Notes: generated from the sequence alone by a model not told the origin. A DNA stretch of 64,000 bases from Bradyrhizobium sp. (GCF_022844465.1 NZ_JALHLP010000006.1:124001-188000); one strand, 5' to 3'; numbered from the stretch's first letter, positions 21,295 through 31,116 are shown. Numbers and translations: made by a program.

Positions 21295-21412
21295 AGCCAG
21301 CGCCGCTGCAACGGACCCTGCTCGATGCACGTCGAAGACGAAGAAGCGATCAAGCAATCGCGATGGCCAAGCCTGTCCGGTCCGGCAGATTTCGTGCTAA
21401 GCTCGTGACCCG

Positions 21413-22360
21413 ATGACACCCCGCTTGATTCTGATCCCGCTCCTGACACTGATCGCGATCGCCAGCGCCGCAACCGCGCTGGCGCAGGACAAGGGCACGG
21501 TCAATCCGAAGCCGCTACCGCCGCTCGCCAATCCCGACGATCCCAAGATCGGCGCCAAGGAACTGTTCGGCCGCAAGGTGCTGCCGGCGGCGATGCCGAC
21601 GCGGGTGCTCGGGTTCTACGCCCATGGCTGCATCGCGGGCGCCGAAGGGCTGCCGATCAACGGCGAGACCTGGCAGGTGATGCGGCTGTCGCGCAATCGC
21701 TACTGGGGGCACCCCGACCTGGTGGCGCTGGTCAGGCGGCTGGCCGCAAGGGCGCGCAAGGACGCGGGCTGGCCGGGGATACTGGTCGGCGACATGTCGC
21801 AGCCGCGCGGCGGGCCGATGCTGACCGGCCATGCCAGCCACCAGGTGGGACTGGACGCCGACATCTGGCTGACGCCGATGCCGAACCGGCAATTGTCGCG
21901 CAACGAGCGCGAGGAAATGTCCGCCGTCATGATGGTGCGCGCCGACCGGCTCGACATCGACCCCAACGCCTGGACGCCGACGCATCTGGCGGTGATCCGC
22001 GCCGCCGCGCAGGAACCGGCCGTGCAGCGCATCTTCGTGAACGCCGCGATCAAGAAGGCGCTGTGCCGGGAAGCCAAGGGCGATCGGCAATGGCTTTCCA
22101 AGGTGCGGCCGATGTACGGCCATGACTACCACTTCCACATCCGCATCAAGTGCCCGCCCGGCAGCAACGAATGCGATAGCCAGCCCGATCCGACCGAAGG
22201 CGAAGGCTGCAGCGCCGGCGATTTCGCCTACTGGTTCAGCGACTCGGTCCTGCACCCGAAGCAGCCCAAGGTGCCGCCGAAGCCGAAACCGCCGATGACG
22301 ATGGCGGCGCTGCCCCCCGCCTGCAAGGCCGTGCTGGCCGCGCCGGACGCGAAACCTTAG
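21413..22360 (+). CDS. mepA: Penicillin-insensitive murein endopeptidase
   Basis: A 315-residue secreted peptidase of the LAS metallopeptidase group that cuts D-Ala-meso-DAP crosslinks in peptidoglycan. A signal peptide of about 24 residues ends near TALAQD. The zinc motif HASHQVGLDADIWL and the later MYGHDYHFHIRIKCP, with a Cys-rich C-terminal stretch (CPPGSNECDSQ), are those of MepA. It acts in the periplasm. Stand-alone gene followed by a Spy-like gene 32 bp downstream. Confidence 0.93.
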   Translation: MTPRLILIPLLTLIAIASAATALAQDKGTVNPKPLPPLANPDDPKIGAKELFGRKVLPAAMPTRVLGFYAHGCIAGAEGLPINGETWQVMRLSRNRYWGHPDLVALVRRLAARARKDAGWPGILVGDMSQPRGGPMLTGHASHQVGLDADIWLTPMPNRQLSRNEREEMSAVMMVRADRLDIDPNAWTPTHLAVIRAAAQEPAVQRIFVNAAIKKALCREAKGDRQWLSKVRPMYGHDYHFHIRIKCPPGSNECDSQPDPTEGEGCSAGDFAYWFSDSVLHPKQPKVPPKPKPPMTMAALPPACKAVLAAPDAKP

Positions 22361-22392
22361 CCAAGCGTCACTCAACCCGATGGAGATCAACG

Positions 22393-22914
22393 ATGAAGAT
22401 TTTGTGCCTGATTGCATCTCTTGCCTTTCTCACCAGCGCGAACGCGCAAGCACCTTATGCCGGGATGCAGACCCGTTCGATCAAGGCGCTTTCCGAACAG
22501 CAAATTGCCGACCTCGGCGCCGGCCGCGGAATGAGCCTTGCGCTTGCCGCTGAACTGAACGGGTATCCAGGGCCCCTGCACGTCCTTGAACTCGCCGACA
22601 AGCTCGAACTCTCCGCCGAGCAACGGGCCAGAATGCAACGGCTATTCGATTCCATGAAGGCCGACGCGATGCCGCTCGGCACGAAGCTGATCGACCAAGA
22701 GGCCGATCTGGACGGGCAGTTTGCAAGCCGCACCGTCACACCGGAGAGCTTGAAAGCGGCTACCGCAGCGATTGCCGCCACCCAGGGAATTTTGCGTGAA
22801 ACCCACCTGAAGTATCACCTGTCGACAGGCAGCATCCTCACCCCGGCACAGATGAAGAAATATGCGGCACTACGGGGTTACGGGAGCGGCAACCACAAGC
22901 ATCGGCACCACTGA
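22393..22914 (+). CDS. Small periplasmic Spy/CpxP-like protein
   Basis: A 173-residue protein with a signal peptide (cleavage near SANAQ). The mature part is helical with LELSAEQRARMQRLFDSM, close to the LTxxQ motif of Spy/CpxP chaperones and periplasmic metal sensors, and ends in a His-rich tail (HKHRHH) that could bind metal. GGAGAT precedes the ATG. It may be cotranscribed with mepA. Family membership is tentative because the LTxxQ repeat is only partly matched. Confidence 0.65.
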   Translation: MKILCLIASLAFLTSANAQAPYAGMQTRSIKALSEQQIADLGAGRGMSLALAAELNGYPGPLHVLELADKLELSAEQRARMQRLFDSMKADAMPLGTKLIDQEADLDGQFASRTVTPESLKAATAAIAATQGILRETHLKYHLSTGSILTPAQMKKYAALRGYGSGNHKHRHH

Positions 22915-23122
22915 CCGAGGACCAACCCGCTTCCGTCTTGGGCCGCATCGAAGCGCCTTTACCTCGACCGCCATCCTGATATTGTTCGACCGGCGATATC
23001 CCGATCGACCGCAAGTCCCCAGGGAATGCCGGAACGGCGCTTCCGCCTGTCGCCCCTTCGAATTCAACCGTGGCCATTTTCGCGCGCAACCGTTGCGGCC
23101 CGCGACCATGTCCGGAGCGCCC

Positions 23123-23908
23123 ATGCATCGTCTCGCCGGAATTCTACTCACCTGCGCCGTTCTGGCGGGGCTGGCGCTTTCACCCGCCGCCGCGCAGAAC
23201 AAGACGCTGACCGTGTTCGCCGCGGCCTCGATGAAGAATGCGCTCGACGACGTCAATGCGGCCTACAGTGCGAAGTCAGGCGTCAGGATCGTCGCCAGCT
23301 ACGGGCCGAGCTCGGCACTCGCCAGGCAGATCGAACAGGGCGCGCCGGCCGACATCTTCATTTCCGCCGATACCGACTGGATGGACTACGCGGCCGCAAA
23401 GCGAAGCATCGACACATCGAGTCGGACCAACCTGCTCGGCAACAGCATCGTCCTGATCGCGCCGAAGGATTCCAGGATCGACAATGTGAACATCGGTGTT
23501 GGTTTCGACCTCGCCAAACTCGCAGGCGACGGCAGGATCGCGACCGGCGATGTCACATCGGTGCCGGCCGGCAAATACGCCAGGGCCGCCCTTGAGAAAC
23601 TCGGTTCATGGCGCGCGGCGGAAGCGAAGTTCGCGATGGCCGAGAACGTCCGCGCCGCGCTGACCTTGGTGGCGCGCGGGGAAGCCGCGCTCGGGATCGT
23701 CTATTCGACCGACGCCAGGGTCGAGCCGGGCGTCAGGATCGTCGGCGCGTTCCCCGCCGATTCACATCCGGCGATCGTCTATCCCGTGGCGGCGACGGCG
23801 ACCGCAAAACCGGACGCCGCAGGCTACCTCGCCTTCCTGCGCTCGAGCGCAGCGAAAAACATCTACGAGCGATACGGCTTCAAATTTCTCGTCAGCCCGT
23901 CCACCTGA
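23123..23908 (+). CDS. modA: Molybdate ABC transporter substrate-binding protein
   Basis: A 261-residue periplasmic molybdate/tungstate-binding protein: signal peptide ending near SPAAAQ, then LTVFAAASMKNALDDV, GPSSALARQIEQGAPADIFISAD and the late GIVYSTDA, all ModA landmarks. The ATG at 23123 was chosen for its GGAG at suitable spacing; an ATG at 23108 is an alternative. The stop overlaps the modB start (TGATG), so modABC is translationally coupled. Confidence 0.93.
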   Translation: MHRLAGILLTCAVLAGLALSPAAAQNKTLTVFAAASMKNALDDVNAAYSAKSGVRIVASYGPSSALARQIEQGAPADIFISADTDWMDYAAAKRSIDTSSRTNLLGNSIVLIAPKDSRIDNVNIGVGFDLAKLAGDGRIATGDVTSVPAGKYARAALEKLGSWRAAEAKFAMAENVRAALTLVARGEAALGIVYSTDARVEPGVRIVGAFPADSHPAIVYPVAATATAKPDAAGYLAFLRSSAAKNIYERYGFKFLVSPST

Positions 23909-24603
23909 TGTTCGATCTCTCACCCGCCGAATCGACCGCCATCCTGCTGTCGCTCAAGGTCGCCAGCATCGCGACCCTGGTGGCGACGCCGTTCGGCATC
24001 GCGCTGGCCTGGCTGCTGGCGCGGCGTGACTTCTGGGGCAAGCCGGTGCTCGACGCCCTGGTGCATCTGCCGCTGGTGTTGCCCCCTGTGGTGACAGGCT
24101 ATCTGCTGCTGCTGGCCTTCGGCCGCCGCGGCCTGGTCGGCGGCTGGCTGGCCGACAATTTCGGCGTCGTGTTCGCGTTCCGCTGGACCGGGGCCGCGCT
24201 GGCCTGCGGCCTGATGTCGTTTCCGCTGCTGGTGCGGCCGATCCGGCTCTCGATCGAGGCGGTCGACCGCCGGCTGGAGCAGGCCGCAAGCACGCTTGGC
24301 GCAGCACCGTGGCGGGTGTTCGCCACCGTGACCCTGCCGCTGGCGCTGCCGGGCGTGCTGGCTGGCATGGTGCTCGGCTTCGCCAAGGCGATCGGCGAAT
24401 TCGGCGCCACCATCACCTTCGTCTCCAACATCCCCGGCGAGACCCAGACCATTTCCTCCGCGGTCTATTCGCTGATCCAGACCCCGGACGGCGACAGCGC
24501 GGCGGCAAGGCTGGTCGTGATTTCCATCGTGATCGCGATGGCCGCCCTGATCGCATCCGAGTGGTTCGCGCGGCGCGCCACCCAACGCCTGCACGGGAAC
24601 TGA
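23908..24603 (+). CDS. modB: Molybdate ABC transporter permease
   Basis: A 231-residue inner-membrane permease with about five helices and the EAA loop segment [26 protein letters not shown] followed by AIGEFGATI, characteristic of ModB. Start overlaps the modA stop, and the modC start follows after 2 bp. Confidence 0.94.
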   Translation: MFDLSPAESTAILLSLKVASIATLVATPFGIALAWLLARRDFWGKPVLDALVHLPLVLPPVVTGYLLLLAFGRRGLVGGWLADNFGVVFAFRWTGAALACGLMSFPLLVRPIRLSIEAVDRRLEQAASTLGAAPWRVFATVTLPLALPGVLAGMVLGFAKAIGEFGATITFVSNIPGETQTISSAVYSLIQTPDGDSAAARLVVISIVIAMAALIASEWFARRATQRLHGN

Positions 24604-24605
24604 CC

Positions 24606-25265
24606 ATGCTGCGCGTCGATGTCACCAAGCAACTCGGCGAGTTCTCGCTGCAGGCCGCGTTCGAAAGCCAGGGCCGCGTCACCGGCCTGTTCGGCGCCTC
24701 CGGCGCCGGCAAGACCTCGCTGGTCAACATCATCGCCGGACTGCTGCGGCCCGACCGCGGCGTCATCGCGCTCGACGGCGAGACACTCGATGATACATCC
24801 GCCGGCGTGCATGTGCCGCCGCACCGGCGCCGGATCGGCTACGTGTTCCAGGATGCGCGGCTGTTCCCGCATCTCGACGTCAGGCAGAATCTCGACTACG
24901 GCCGGCGCATGAACCGCCTCGCCGCGGATCCCGCCCAGCGCGCCCGCATCACCGCCCTGCTCGACATCGGCCATCTGCTCGAACGACGCCCCGGCCAGCT
25001 CTCCGGCGGCGAACGCCAGCGCGTCGCGCTTGGCCGCGCCTTGCTGTCGAAGCCGCGACTGTTGCTGCTGGACGAGCCGCTGGGGTCGCTCGACGAGGGC
25101 CGCAAGGGGGAAATCCTGCCCTATCTGATGCGGCTGCGCGATGAGGGCATTCCGATGGTCTATGTCAGCCACGACGCCGCCGAGCTGCGTCAATTGGCGA
25201 CGCAGATCGTGGTGCTGAAGAACGGCCGCGTGACTGCGCTCGGTGGCGTCAGGGTGCTGGCGTAG
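24606..25265 (+). CDS. modC: Molybdate ABC transporter ATP-binding protein, short form lacking the Mop domain
   Basis: A 219-residue ATPase: Walker A GASGAGKT at residues 30-37, signature LSGGE at 132-136, Walker [14 protein letters not shown] and the switch His in [10 protein letters not shown]. Typical ModC has about 350 residues with a C-terminal Mop/TOBE molybdate-binding domain. This protein stops right after the nucleotide-binding domain (GGVRVLA). A tandemly duplicated palindromic repeat begins 25 bp later, and no frame downstream carries a Mop domain before the next gene. It may have lost regulation by internal molybdate or be a native short form. Confidence 0.88.
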   Translation: MLRVDVTKQLGEFSLQAAFESQGRVTGLFGASGAGKTSLVNIIAGLLRPDRGVIALDGETLDDTSAGVHVPPHRRRIGYVFQDARLFPHLDVRQNLDYGRRMNRLAADPAQRARITALLDIGHLLERRPGQLSGGERQRVALGRALLSKPRLLLLDEPLGSLDEGRKGEILPYLMRLRDEGIPMVYVSHDAAELRQLATQIVVLKNGRVTALGGVRVLA

Positions 25266-25289
25266 GTGCGACCGCGGCAAGACTGCGCT

Positions 25290-25420
25290 CCCTCTCCCGC
25301 TTGCGGGGGAGGGTCGGGGTGGGGGTGCCTCCACAGGTGACACTGTTCGTATGGACAGAATTTCCCCCACCCGGATCGCATCTTGCGATGCGATCCGACC
25401 TCCCCCGCAAGCGGGAGAGG
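25290..25420. repeat. 131-bp palindromic repeat, copy 1
   Basis: Opens with CCCTCTCCCGCTTGCGGGGG and closes with CCCCCGCAAGCGGGAGAGG. The internal part includes GTGACACTGTTCGTATGGAC and the palindrome GGATCGCATCTTGCGATGCG. It is nearly identical to the copy at 25468. Confidence 0.85.
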
Positions 25421-25467
25421 CAAGCAAATCATTCAGAGCGCCTCAGGCCGCGCGTGCGACGTAGGCC

Positions 25468-25598
25468 CCCTCTCCCGCTTGCGGGGGAGGGTCGGGGTGG
25501 GGGTGCCTCCACAGGTGACACTGTTCGTATGGACAGAGTTTCCCCCACCCGGATCGCATCTTGCGATGCGATCCGACCTCCCCCGCAAGCGGGAGAGG
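25468..25598. repeat. 131-bp palindromic repeat, copy 2
   Basis: Differs from copy 1 at only one base by eye (CAGAGTTT against CAGAATTT). It sits 178 bp downstream in the same orientation, between modC and the converging GrdB-like gene. Confidence 0.85.
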
Positions 25599-25614
25599 TA
25601 AGGAGACCCGGGTC

Positions 25615-26544
25615 TCAGGCCGCGCGGTTGCCGCGCGCGATCTCTTTCTGCTTGTCGAACTCGGCTCGGCGTTTCGCCAGTTCTTCCGGACTCATCTGCG
25701 CGACGTTGTTGTAGTCGAGCTTCCAGCCGGCGTCCGCGCTCCAGCGCAGCGGCGACTGCATGGTGGTGCGGGCGCCGGGGGCCTGCTCCAACAGCCGCAG
25801 CGCCAGCTCGAGCGTCAGCGCCTGCGAGCTCTCGTCATGCGGCTTGCCGGCGGAATTGCCGAGCGGGAAATCCGAGAACAAAAAGCGCGGTACCGCCGCA
25901 TGCTCGACAATGTCCTTGGCGCAGCCCATCACCACGGTGGCGATGCCGCTCTCTTCGAGATGGCGCGCCACCAGCGCGGCGGTCTGGTGACAGACCGGAC
26001 AGTTCGGCACAATCACGGCGACATCGACCTGGTCGGCCTGGCAGCGCGCGAGGATGTCGGGGGCGTCGACGTCGATGGTGACGCGATGGCTGCGGTTGGT
26101 CGGCGCGCCGAAGAAGCGCGGCGCGACCTCGCCGATCCGCCCCGCCGCCTTGGCCTTGAGAAGTTGCGGCAGCGGAAACCAGGTGCCGCTGTCGGTGGCG
26201 GTGGTGTGCTTGCGATCGTAGCTGATGTGCGAGATCCGCAAATCGTGCGGCCTGGAGGTATCGCCGTCATAGACCTGGTAGAACTTGGCGCCGCCATTAT
26301 ACGCAGCGCCCGGACCCTGATCGCCCTTGGCCGGATCGTAAGGAGCCGCCGTGGTGACGATCGCCACCCGCGACCGCGCCAGCGGCTTCTTCAACGGCTG
26401 GAACGGCGCGTCGATATAATGCGCCCAGCGATAGGGCGTGGTGTAGCCGATCGCGGCGTAATATTCGCGGGTCCGCTGCATGTAGGGGATCGGCGCATCG
26501 TGATCGGGCGCGAACCCGAGCTGATCGTCGGGGGGAGCGGACAT
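25615..26544 (-). CDS. Glycine/sarcosine/betaine reductase component B-like protein
   Basis: A 309-residue protein resembling the selenoprotein B subunit family of glycine/sarcosine/betaine reductases. The conserved central part VAVIVPNCPVCHQTAALVAR carries a CxxC pair where clostridial GrdB has selenocysteine plus cysteines; here no UGA codon is present. These proteins occur in many aerobic proteobacteria that lack the reductase complex, so the reaction is unknown. It converges on modC across the duplicated repeat and is not in an obvious operon. Confidence 0.72.
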   Translation of the reverse strand: MSAPPDDQLGFAPDHDAPIPYMQRTREYYAAIGYTTPYRWAHYIDAPFQPLKKPLARSRVAIVTTAAPYDPAKGDQGPGAAYNGGAKFYQVYDGDTSRPHDLRISHISYDRKHTTATDSGTWFPLPQLLKAKAAGRIGEVAPRFFGAPTNRSHRVTIDVDAPDILARCQADQVDVAVIVPNCPVCHQTAALVARHLEESGIATVVMGCAKDIVEHAAVPRFLFSDFPLGNSAGKPHDESSQALTLELALRLLEQAPGARTTMQSPLRWSADAGWKLDYNNVAQMSPEELAKRRAEFDKQKEIARGNRAA

Positions 26545-26844
26545 GGTTGCCTTTCCTTGCGTTTCCGCGGCGAGGCTGGTTAACGGCGTTGTCTTGAGGC
26601 GGCGGCCTTTGTCCTGAGGCTAATGATACTCAGGACATTCCTCAACAGCGGATATGGCCGTGCGCCCGCAGAAAAACGCAGCTCGTTGGGCGGATTGGAG
26701 CCGAAGGCGCAATCCACCTCGCGCACTGCTGTCCATCCGAACAGTATGACGCGCGGCAGCACCCCCACCCCGACCCTCCCCCGCAAGCGGGAGAGGGAGC
26801 GCAGCTTCGTCGTGGACGCAAATCGATCCACATCTGGTCAGACT
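26545..26844. other. Intergenic region with partial inverted repeat copy
   Basis: Three hundred bases between two minus-strand genes. It contains a partial, inverted and diverged copy of the 131-bp repeat at 26729-26797 (CTGTCCATCCGAACAG to CAAGCGGGAGAGGG). Otherwise nothing recognised. Confidence 0.5.
26729..26797. repeat. Partial inverted copy of the 131-bp repeat
   Basis: Reverse complement of the left half of the copies at 25290 and 25468: CCCCCACCCCGACCCTCCCC followed by GCAAGCGGGAGAGGG, with the CTGTCCAT-CGAACAG core diverged at several positions. Confidence 0.65.
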
Positions 26845-28635
26845 CTACACCCCCGCCACCTGTGACCAGATATCCGCGAGCTTGCGCCTGGCCTTCTGCC
26901 GACGTGTCAGCGACACAACCTCCTCCTCCTCGGGCAGGCGCAGGCCGATCACGCTGACCCGCCCGCCGCTGATGCTGCGCGCGACCAGGACGATGGGATC
27001 CAGCACCAGTTCGGCGCCCGCCTTCGGCGCGTGGTCGAGATGGATGTCGAAGTAATCCGCCAGCGTCAGCGCCGCCTGCTCTTCCGCGACGGAAACGCCG
27101 TAGATCTCGGCCAGTTCGCCGAGCGTGTGGTCGCCGGAAACCAAGAAATCGCCGAGCAGATGCGGGTCGGGCGTCGAACCCGGGGGCATGTCGACGAAAA
27201 AACGGTCCAGCGCCCCGGCCTTTTCCGGCGGCGCCAGCAGGTAGATGTAATCGCCGGGCGCGATCGGATCGGCCTCGGCGGGCGAAAGAATCCGTTGGTC
27301 GCGGATCACCAGCGTCGGCTTCGACCAGGACGGAATGAGACCACGGCGGAAAAACAGGCTCCTGGAACGGACCGGGTAGCCGACCAGTTGCTGCTCGAGC
27401 TGCCCGGGCAGATCGAGCTCGACCCGCCGGGGTCCGCGGTCCGTGCGCGGCAGCGCCACATGCAGCCAGCGCGCCGCCGACGCCAGCGTCCAGCCCTGCA
27501 GCAACAGCGAGATGATGACCACCACCAGCGCGACATCGAAATACAGATAGGCCTTCGGCAAGCCCACCAGCATCGGGATCGAGGCCAGGAAGATCGCGAC
27601 CGCGCCGCGCAGGCCGGTCCAGCCGATGAACACCTTCTCCCGCCAGTTGAAGCGGAACGGCGCCAGGCAGAGCAGCACCGCAAGCGGCCGCGCCACCAGC
27701 ATCAGCACCAGCGCCACGATCACGGCGGGACCGACGCTATCCAGCAGGCGTTGCGGCGACGCCAGCAGCCCCAGCAGCACGAACATCACGATCTGCGCCA
27801 GCCAGGTCGCGGCATCGAGAAACGTCACCACTGAATTGTGCGCGCGGGTCGGCCGGTTGCCGACGATGATGCCGGCCAGATAGACCGCGAGAAAGCCCGA
27901 CGCGTGCGCGATCTGCGCCGCGCCGAAAATCACCAGCGCGGCTGTGGTGACAAAGGGCGCGTGCAGGCCCTGCGGCAGCGCCATCCGGTTGAGCGCGAGC
28001 ACCACCAGGCGGCCGCCGACGACGCCGACGACGGCGCCGAGCAGGCCTTCGCGCGCCAGCGCCCCCGCCACCTGCGCCAGCGAGCTTGGGCCCATCGAAA
28101 TGAACTCGACCAGCATCAACGTGAGGAAGATCGCAAACGGATCGTTGGTGCCGGACTCCACTTCCAGGGTTGCGCCAACACGGGGTCGAAGCCGCAGCCC
28201 CTGGGTATGCACCAGCAGAAACACCGCAGCGGCATCGGTCGACGCCACCACGGCGCCCACCAGGAGCGACTCGGTCCAGTTCAGATCGAGCACATATCTG
28301 GCCACCGGCGCCGTGACCAGCGCGGTCACCAGCACGCCGACCGTCGCCAGCACCATTGATGGCGCAAGCACGGTACGGATGCTCTGGAATTTGGTCCGCA
28401 AGCCGCCGTCGAACAGGATCAGCGCCAGCGCCACCGACCCGACCAGATAGGTGGTGCCAAAGTCGTTGAAGCTGAGCTGGCCCGGCCCGGCGTCCCCGGC
28501 CAGCATGCCGATGACCAGGAACACGAGCAGCAACGGCGCGCCGAAACGCAGCGCCAGCAGGCTCGACAGGATGCCCGCCATCACCAGCATGGCGCCCAGA
28601 AGGATGGCTATGCTGACCGAATCGAGAGAGGCCAT
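26845..28635 (-). CDS. Potassium/proton antiporter (CPA1, NhaP2/CvrA-like)
   Basis: A 596-residue inner-membrane antiporter: about twelve or thirteen hydrophobic helices in the first 390 residues, including the cation-binding region ASTDAAAVFLL and ESGTNDPFAIFLT, followed by a soluble C-terminal half with a TrkA-C-like segment (YIYLLAPPEKAGALDRFFVD) and a CorC/HlyC-like end (GAELVLDPIVLVARS). This layout fits the cytoplasm-gated K+/H+ antiporters that act in osmotic or pH homeostasis. Start at 28635 (MASLDSV). It is divergent from an MscS channel gene, another osmotic-response protein. Confidence 0.86.
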   Translation of the reverse strand: MASLDSVSIAILLGAMLVMAGILSSLLALRFGAPLLLVFLVIGMLAGDAGPGQLSFNDFGTTYLVGSVALALILFDGGLRTKFQSIRTVLAPSMVLATVGVLVTALVTAPVARYVLDLNWTESLLVGAVVASTDAAAVFLLVHTQGLRLRPRVGATLEVESGTNDPFAIFLTLMLVEFISMGPSSLAQVAGALAREGLLGAVVGVVGGRLVVLALNRMALPQGLHAPFVTTAALVIFGAAQIAHASGFLAVYLAGIIVGNRPTRAHNSVVTFLDAATWLAQIVMFVLLGLLASPQRLLDSVGPAVIVALVLMLVARPLAVLLCLAPFRFNWREKVFIGWTGLRGAVAIFLASIPMLVGLPKAYLYFDVALVVVIISLLLQGWTLASAARWLHVALPRTDRGPRRVELDLPGQLEQQLVGYPVRSRSLFFRRGLIPSWSKPTLVIRDQRILSPAEADPIAPGDYIYLLAPPEKAGALDRFFVDMPPGSTPDPHLLGDFLVSGDHTLGELAEIYGVSVAEEQAALTLADYFDIHLDHAPKAGAELVLDPIVLVARSISGGRVSVIGLRLPEEEEVVSLTRRQKARRKLADIWSQVAGV

Positions 28636-28861
28636 GGATCTCCGCAACCACCGCAAATACTTGCAATTGCATCCTTATCGATGCCACAGTTGAACGCCAG
28701 CCCCATTTCTGCGAGTTACGCACTACGCCCGATCCGAGGGCCTGCCTTGCCCTCCCGGCCGTCCTGTCGATGGCATCCGCACCGAGCTTGTGGGATTCTG
28801 CCCGTGCCTTGCGAATCAACCTTGGCCGCAGTGGCGAACGGCCTTGAACGAGATTGCGCCG

Positions 28862-30178
28862 ATGGACCTGAATGAAATCATCGCGTTTCTGCATGCCGCC
28901 GCACGCTCGTTTGGCGCAGAGGTCACCTCGCCCTGGTTCTACCTGCAATTTGGCCTGATCCTCACCGCTGCCGGGATTGCCTGGGCCAGCGACAGGGCGA
29001 TTCGTGCGCGCATCGACATCGGCGCGATCGCGATGGGCTGGCCGGTGGCGCTGCGCCGCCTCGCCCACGTGCTGGTCGGCAGCGCTTCCACGGTCGTGTT
29101 CGCGATCCTGGTGAGCGCGGCGCGTCTTGCGATGGTCCACGCGACCTGGCCCAGCCGCAGCTACCTGCTCGCGGTGTGCGCCAAGCTCGCGCTTGCCTGG
29201 CTGGTGATCCGGCTGGTGACCTCGGTCATTCGCAACGAATTCATCGTCCGCCTGGTGTCGGTGTCGGCCTGGCTGATCGCGGCCTTGAGCGTCGTCGGCC
29301 AGCTTGAGCCGACGCTGCAGTTTCTGAATTCCGATCCCGTCTCGATCGAGCTCGGCGGCTTGCGACTGACGCCGCTGGTGCTGATCAAGCTCGGCGCGCT
29401 GCTGATCGTGGCGCTGTGGCTGACCAACATCGCCAGCAATTTCGTCGAAAGCCGGATCAACCGCTCGACCGACCTGACGCCGTCGATCCAGGTGCTGCTG
29501 GTCAAAATGATCCGGATCGGACTGCTGACGGTCGCCGTCATCGTCGCGCTCGGCGCGGTCGGCATCAATCTATCGGCGCTGGCGGTGTTTTCCGGCGCAG
29601 TCGGCGTCGGCATCGGTATCGGCCTGCAGAAGATCGTCGCCAATTTCATCTCGGGCATCATCCTGCTGGCGGATAAATCCGTGAAACCCGGCGACCTCGT
29701 CACCATCGGCGACAGTTCGGGCCGGATCAGCGCCATGAAGACGCGCTATGTTTCGGTCGCCGCCGGCGACGGCCGCGAGTTCCTGATCCCGAACGAGGAT
29801 CTGGTGACGCAGAAGGTCGTGAACTGGACCTACACCGACAAGAACACGCTGGTGAAGGTGCTGTTCAGCGCCAATTATGACGCCGATCCCCGGCTGGTCT
29901 GCCAGCTGGCCGCCGCGGTCGGAGCGGCGGCCCCGCGCGCGCTCAAGAACAAGCCGCCGAGCTGTATCCTGACCGAATTCGGCGAGGCTGGAATGAAGTT
30001 CTCGCTGACCTTCTGGATCGCCGACCCCGACGGGATGGACAGCGTGAAGAGCGACGTGATGCTGGCGCTGTGGGACGCCTTCAAGCGCGAGGGCATTCGC
30101 GTTCCCTACCCGGTGCGTGAAATCCGGGTGCGCGGCGGCGCACTGCCGGTGGAGTCCGTGGTCGAGGTTTCCGGCTAG
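28862..30178 (+). CDS. MscS-family mechanosensitive ion channel
   Basis: A 438-residue small-conductance mechanosensitive channel. Several N-terminal membrane helices precede the pore helix and beta domain signature GVGIGIGLQKIVANFISGI, then ILLADKSVKPGDLVTI and IPNEDLVTQKVVNW. It releases solutes on hypo-osmotic shock. Divergent from the K+/H+ antiporter gene, which suits a shared osmotic role. The start at MDLNEIIAF has only a weak ribosome binding site; an upstream start at 28790 is possible. Confidence 0.9.
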   Translation: MDLNEIIAFLHAAARSFGAEVTSPWFYLQFGLILTAAGIAWASDRAIRARIDIGAIAMGWPVALRRLAHVLVGSASTVVFAILVSAARLAMVHATWPSRSYLLAVCAKLALAWLVIRLVTSVIRNEFIVRLVSVSAWLIAALSVVGQLEPTLQFLNSDPVSIELGGLRLTPLVLIKLGALLIVALWLTNIASNFVESRINRSTDLTPSIQVLLVKMIRIGLLTVAVIVALGAVGINLSALAVFSGAVGVGIGIGLQKIVANFISGIILLADKSVKPGDLVTIGDSSGRISAMKTRYVSVAAGDGREFLIPNEDLVTQKVVNWTYTDKNTLVKVLFSANYDADPRLVCQLAAAVGAAAPRALKNKPPSCILTEFGEAGMKFSLTFWIADPDGMDSVKSDVMLALWDAFKREGIRVPYPVREIRVRGGALPVESVVEVSG

Positions 30179-30291
30179 ATGCAGGCCGATTTAGCCGCCC
30201 CCCGCCCCAACCTCGGCTTGCCGCTGAGCGCTCCGATCCCTAAATTAGCTCATCAGACCAGCCATCCCCGTTCCCGCCGAAGCATGTCCTC

Positions 30292-31116
30292 ATGAGCTAT
30301 ATCGAAGCGACCGACACCTCCTTGCGCAAGACCGGCCAGATCAAGCTGCACGGCGCGAGCGGGTTCGCCGGCATGCGCAAGGCCGGCGCGCTGGTCGCGC
30401 AGTGCCTCGACGAACTCACCGATCTCGTCAAGGCCGGCATCCCGACCTCCGCCATCGACGATTTCGTCCGCGACTTCGCCTTCAGCCACGGCGCCTATCC
30501 GGCGACGCTCATGTACCGCGGCTATCGCTATTCGACCTGCACCTCGATCAACCATGTGGTCTGCCACGGCATGCCTGGCGACCGGCCGCTGAAGGAGGGC
30601 GACGTCGTCAACGTCGACGTCACCTTCATTGTCGACGGCTGGTACGGCGATTCCAGCCGCATGTATGTGATCGGCCTGATCGCCCGCAAGGCCGAGCGGC
30701 TGATCGAGGTCACCTACGAGGCGATGATGCGCGGCATTGCGGCGGTGAAGCCTGGCGCCACCACCGGCGATATCGGCCACGCCATCCAGAGCTTCGTCGA
30801 ACCGCAGGGCATGAGCGTGGTGCGCGATTTCTGCGGCCATGGCCTCGGGCGCATGTTCCACGACGAGCCGAACATCATCCATATCGGCCGGCCCGGCGAG
30901 GGCGTGACGCTGAAGCCCGGCATGTTCTTCACCATCGAGCCGATGATCAATCTCGGCAAGCCGCATGTGAAGATCCTGTCCGACGGCTGGACCGCGGTGA
31001 CGCGGGACCGCTCGCTGTCGGCGCAGTTCGAGCATTCGGTCGGCGTGACCGCCACCGGTGTCGAGATCTTCACGCCCTCGCAGCGGCACGGCGAAAAGCC
31101 GTTCGTTGCGACATGA
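30292..31116 (+). CDS. map: Methionine aminopeptidase, type I
   Basis: Removes the N-terminal methionine from nascent proteins. The 274-residue protein has the metal-ligand regions of type I enzymes: INHVVCHGMP, VVNVDVTFIVDGWYGD (Asp ligands), FCGHGLGRMFHDEP (His), and FTIEPMINLG plus QFEHSVGVT (Glu ligands). About 20 residues longer at the N-terminus than the E. coli enzyme. Stand-alone, 114 bp after the MscS gene. Confidence 0.95.
   Translation: MSYIEATDTSLRKTGQIKLHGASGFAGMRKAGALVAQCLDELTDLVKAGIPTSAIDDFVRDFAFSHGAYPATLMYRGYRYSTCTSINHVVCHGMPGDRPLKEGDVVNVDVTFIVDGWYGDSSRMYVIGLIARKAERLIEVTYEAMMRGIAAVKPGATTGDIGHAIQSFVEPQGMSVVRDFCGHGLGRMFHDEPNIIHIGRPGEGVTLKPGMFFTIEPMINLGKPHVKILSDGWTAVTRDRSLSAQFEHSVGVTATGVEIFTPSQRHGEKPFVAT

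Noticed and set aside
25290..25598. Repeat pair as a CRISPR array
   Set aside because: Only two units of 131 bp with internal palindromes and no spacer series or cas genes.
25978..26020. Selenoprotein in the GrdB-like gene
   Set aside because: The motif region reads NCPVCH with Cys codons only; no in-frame TGA.
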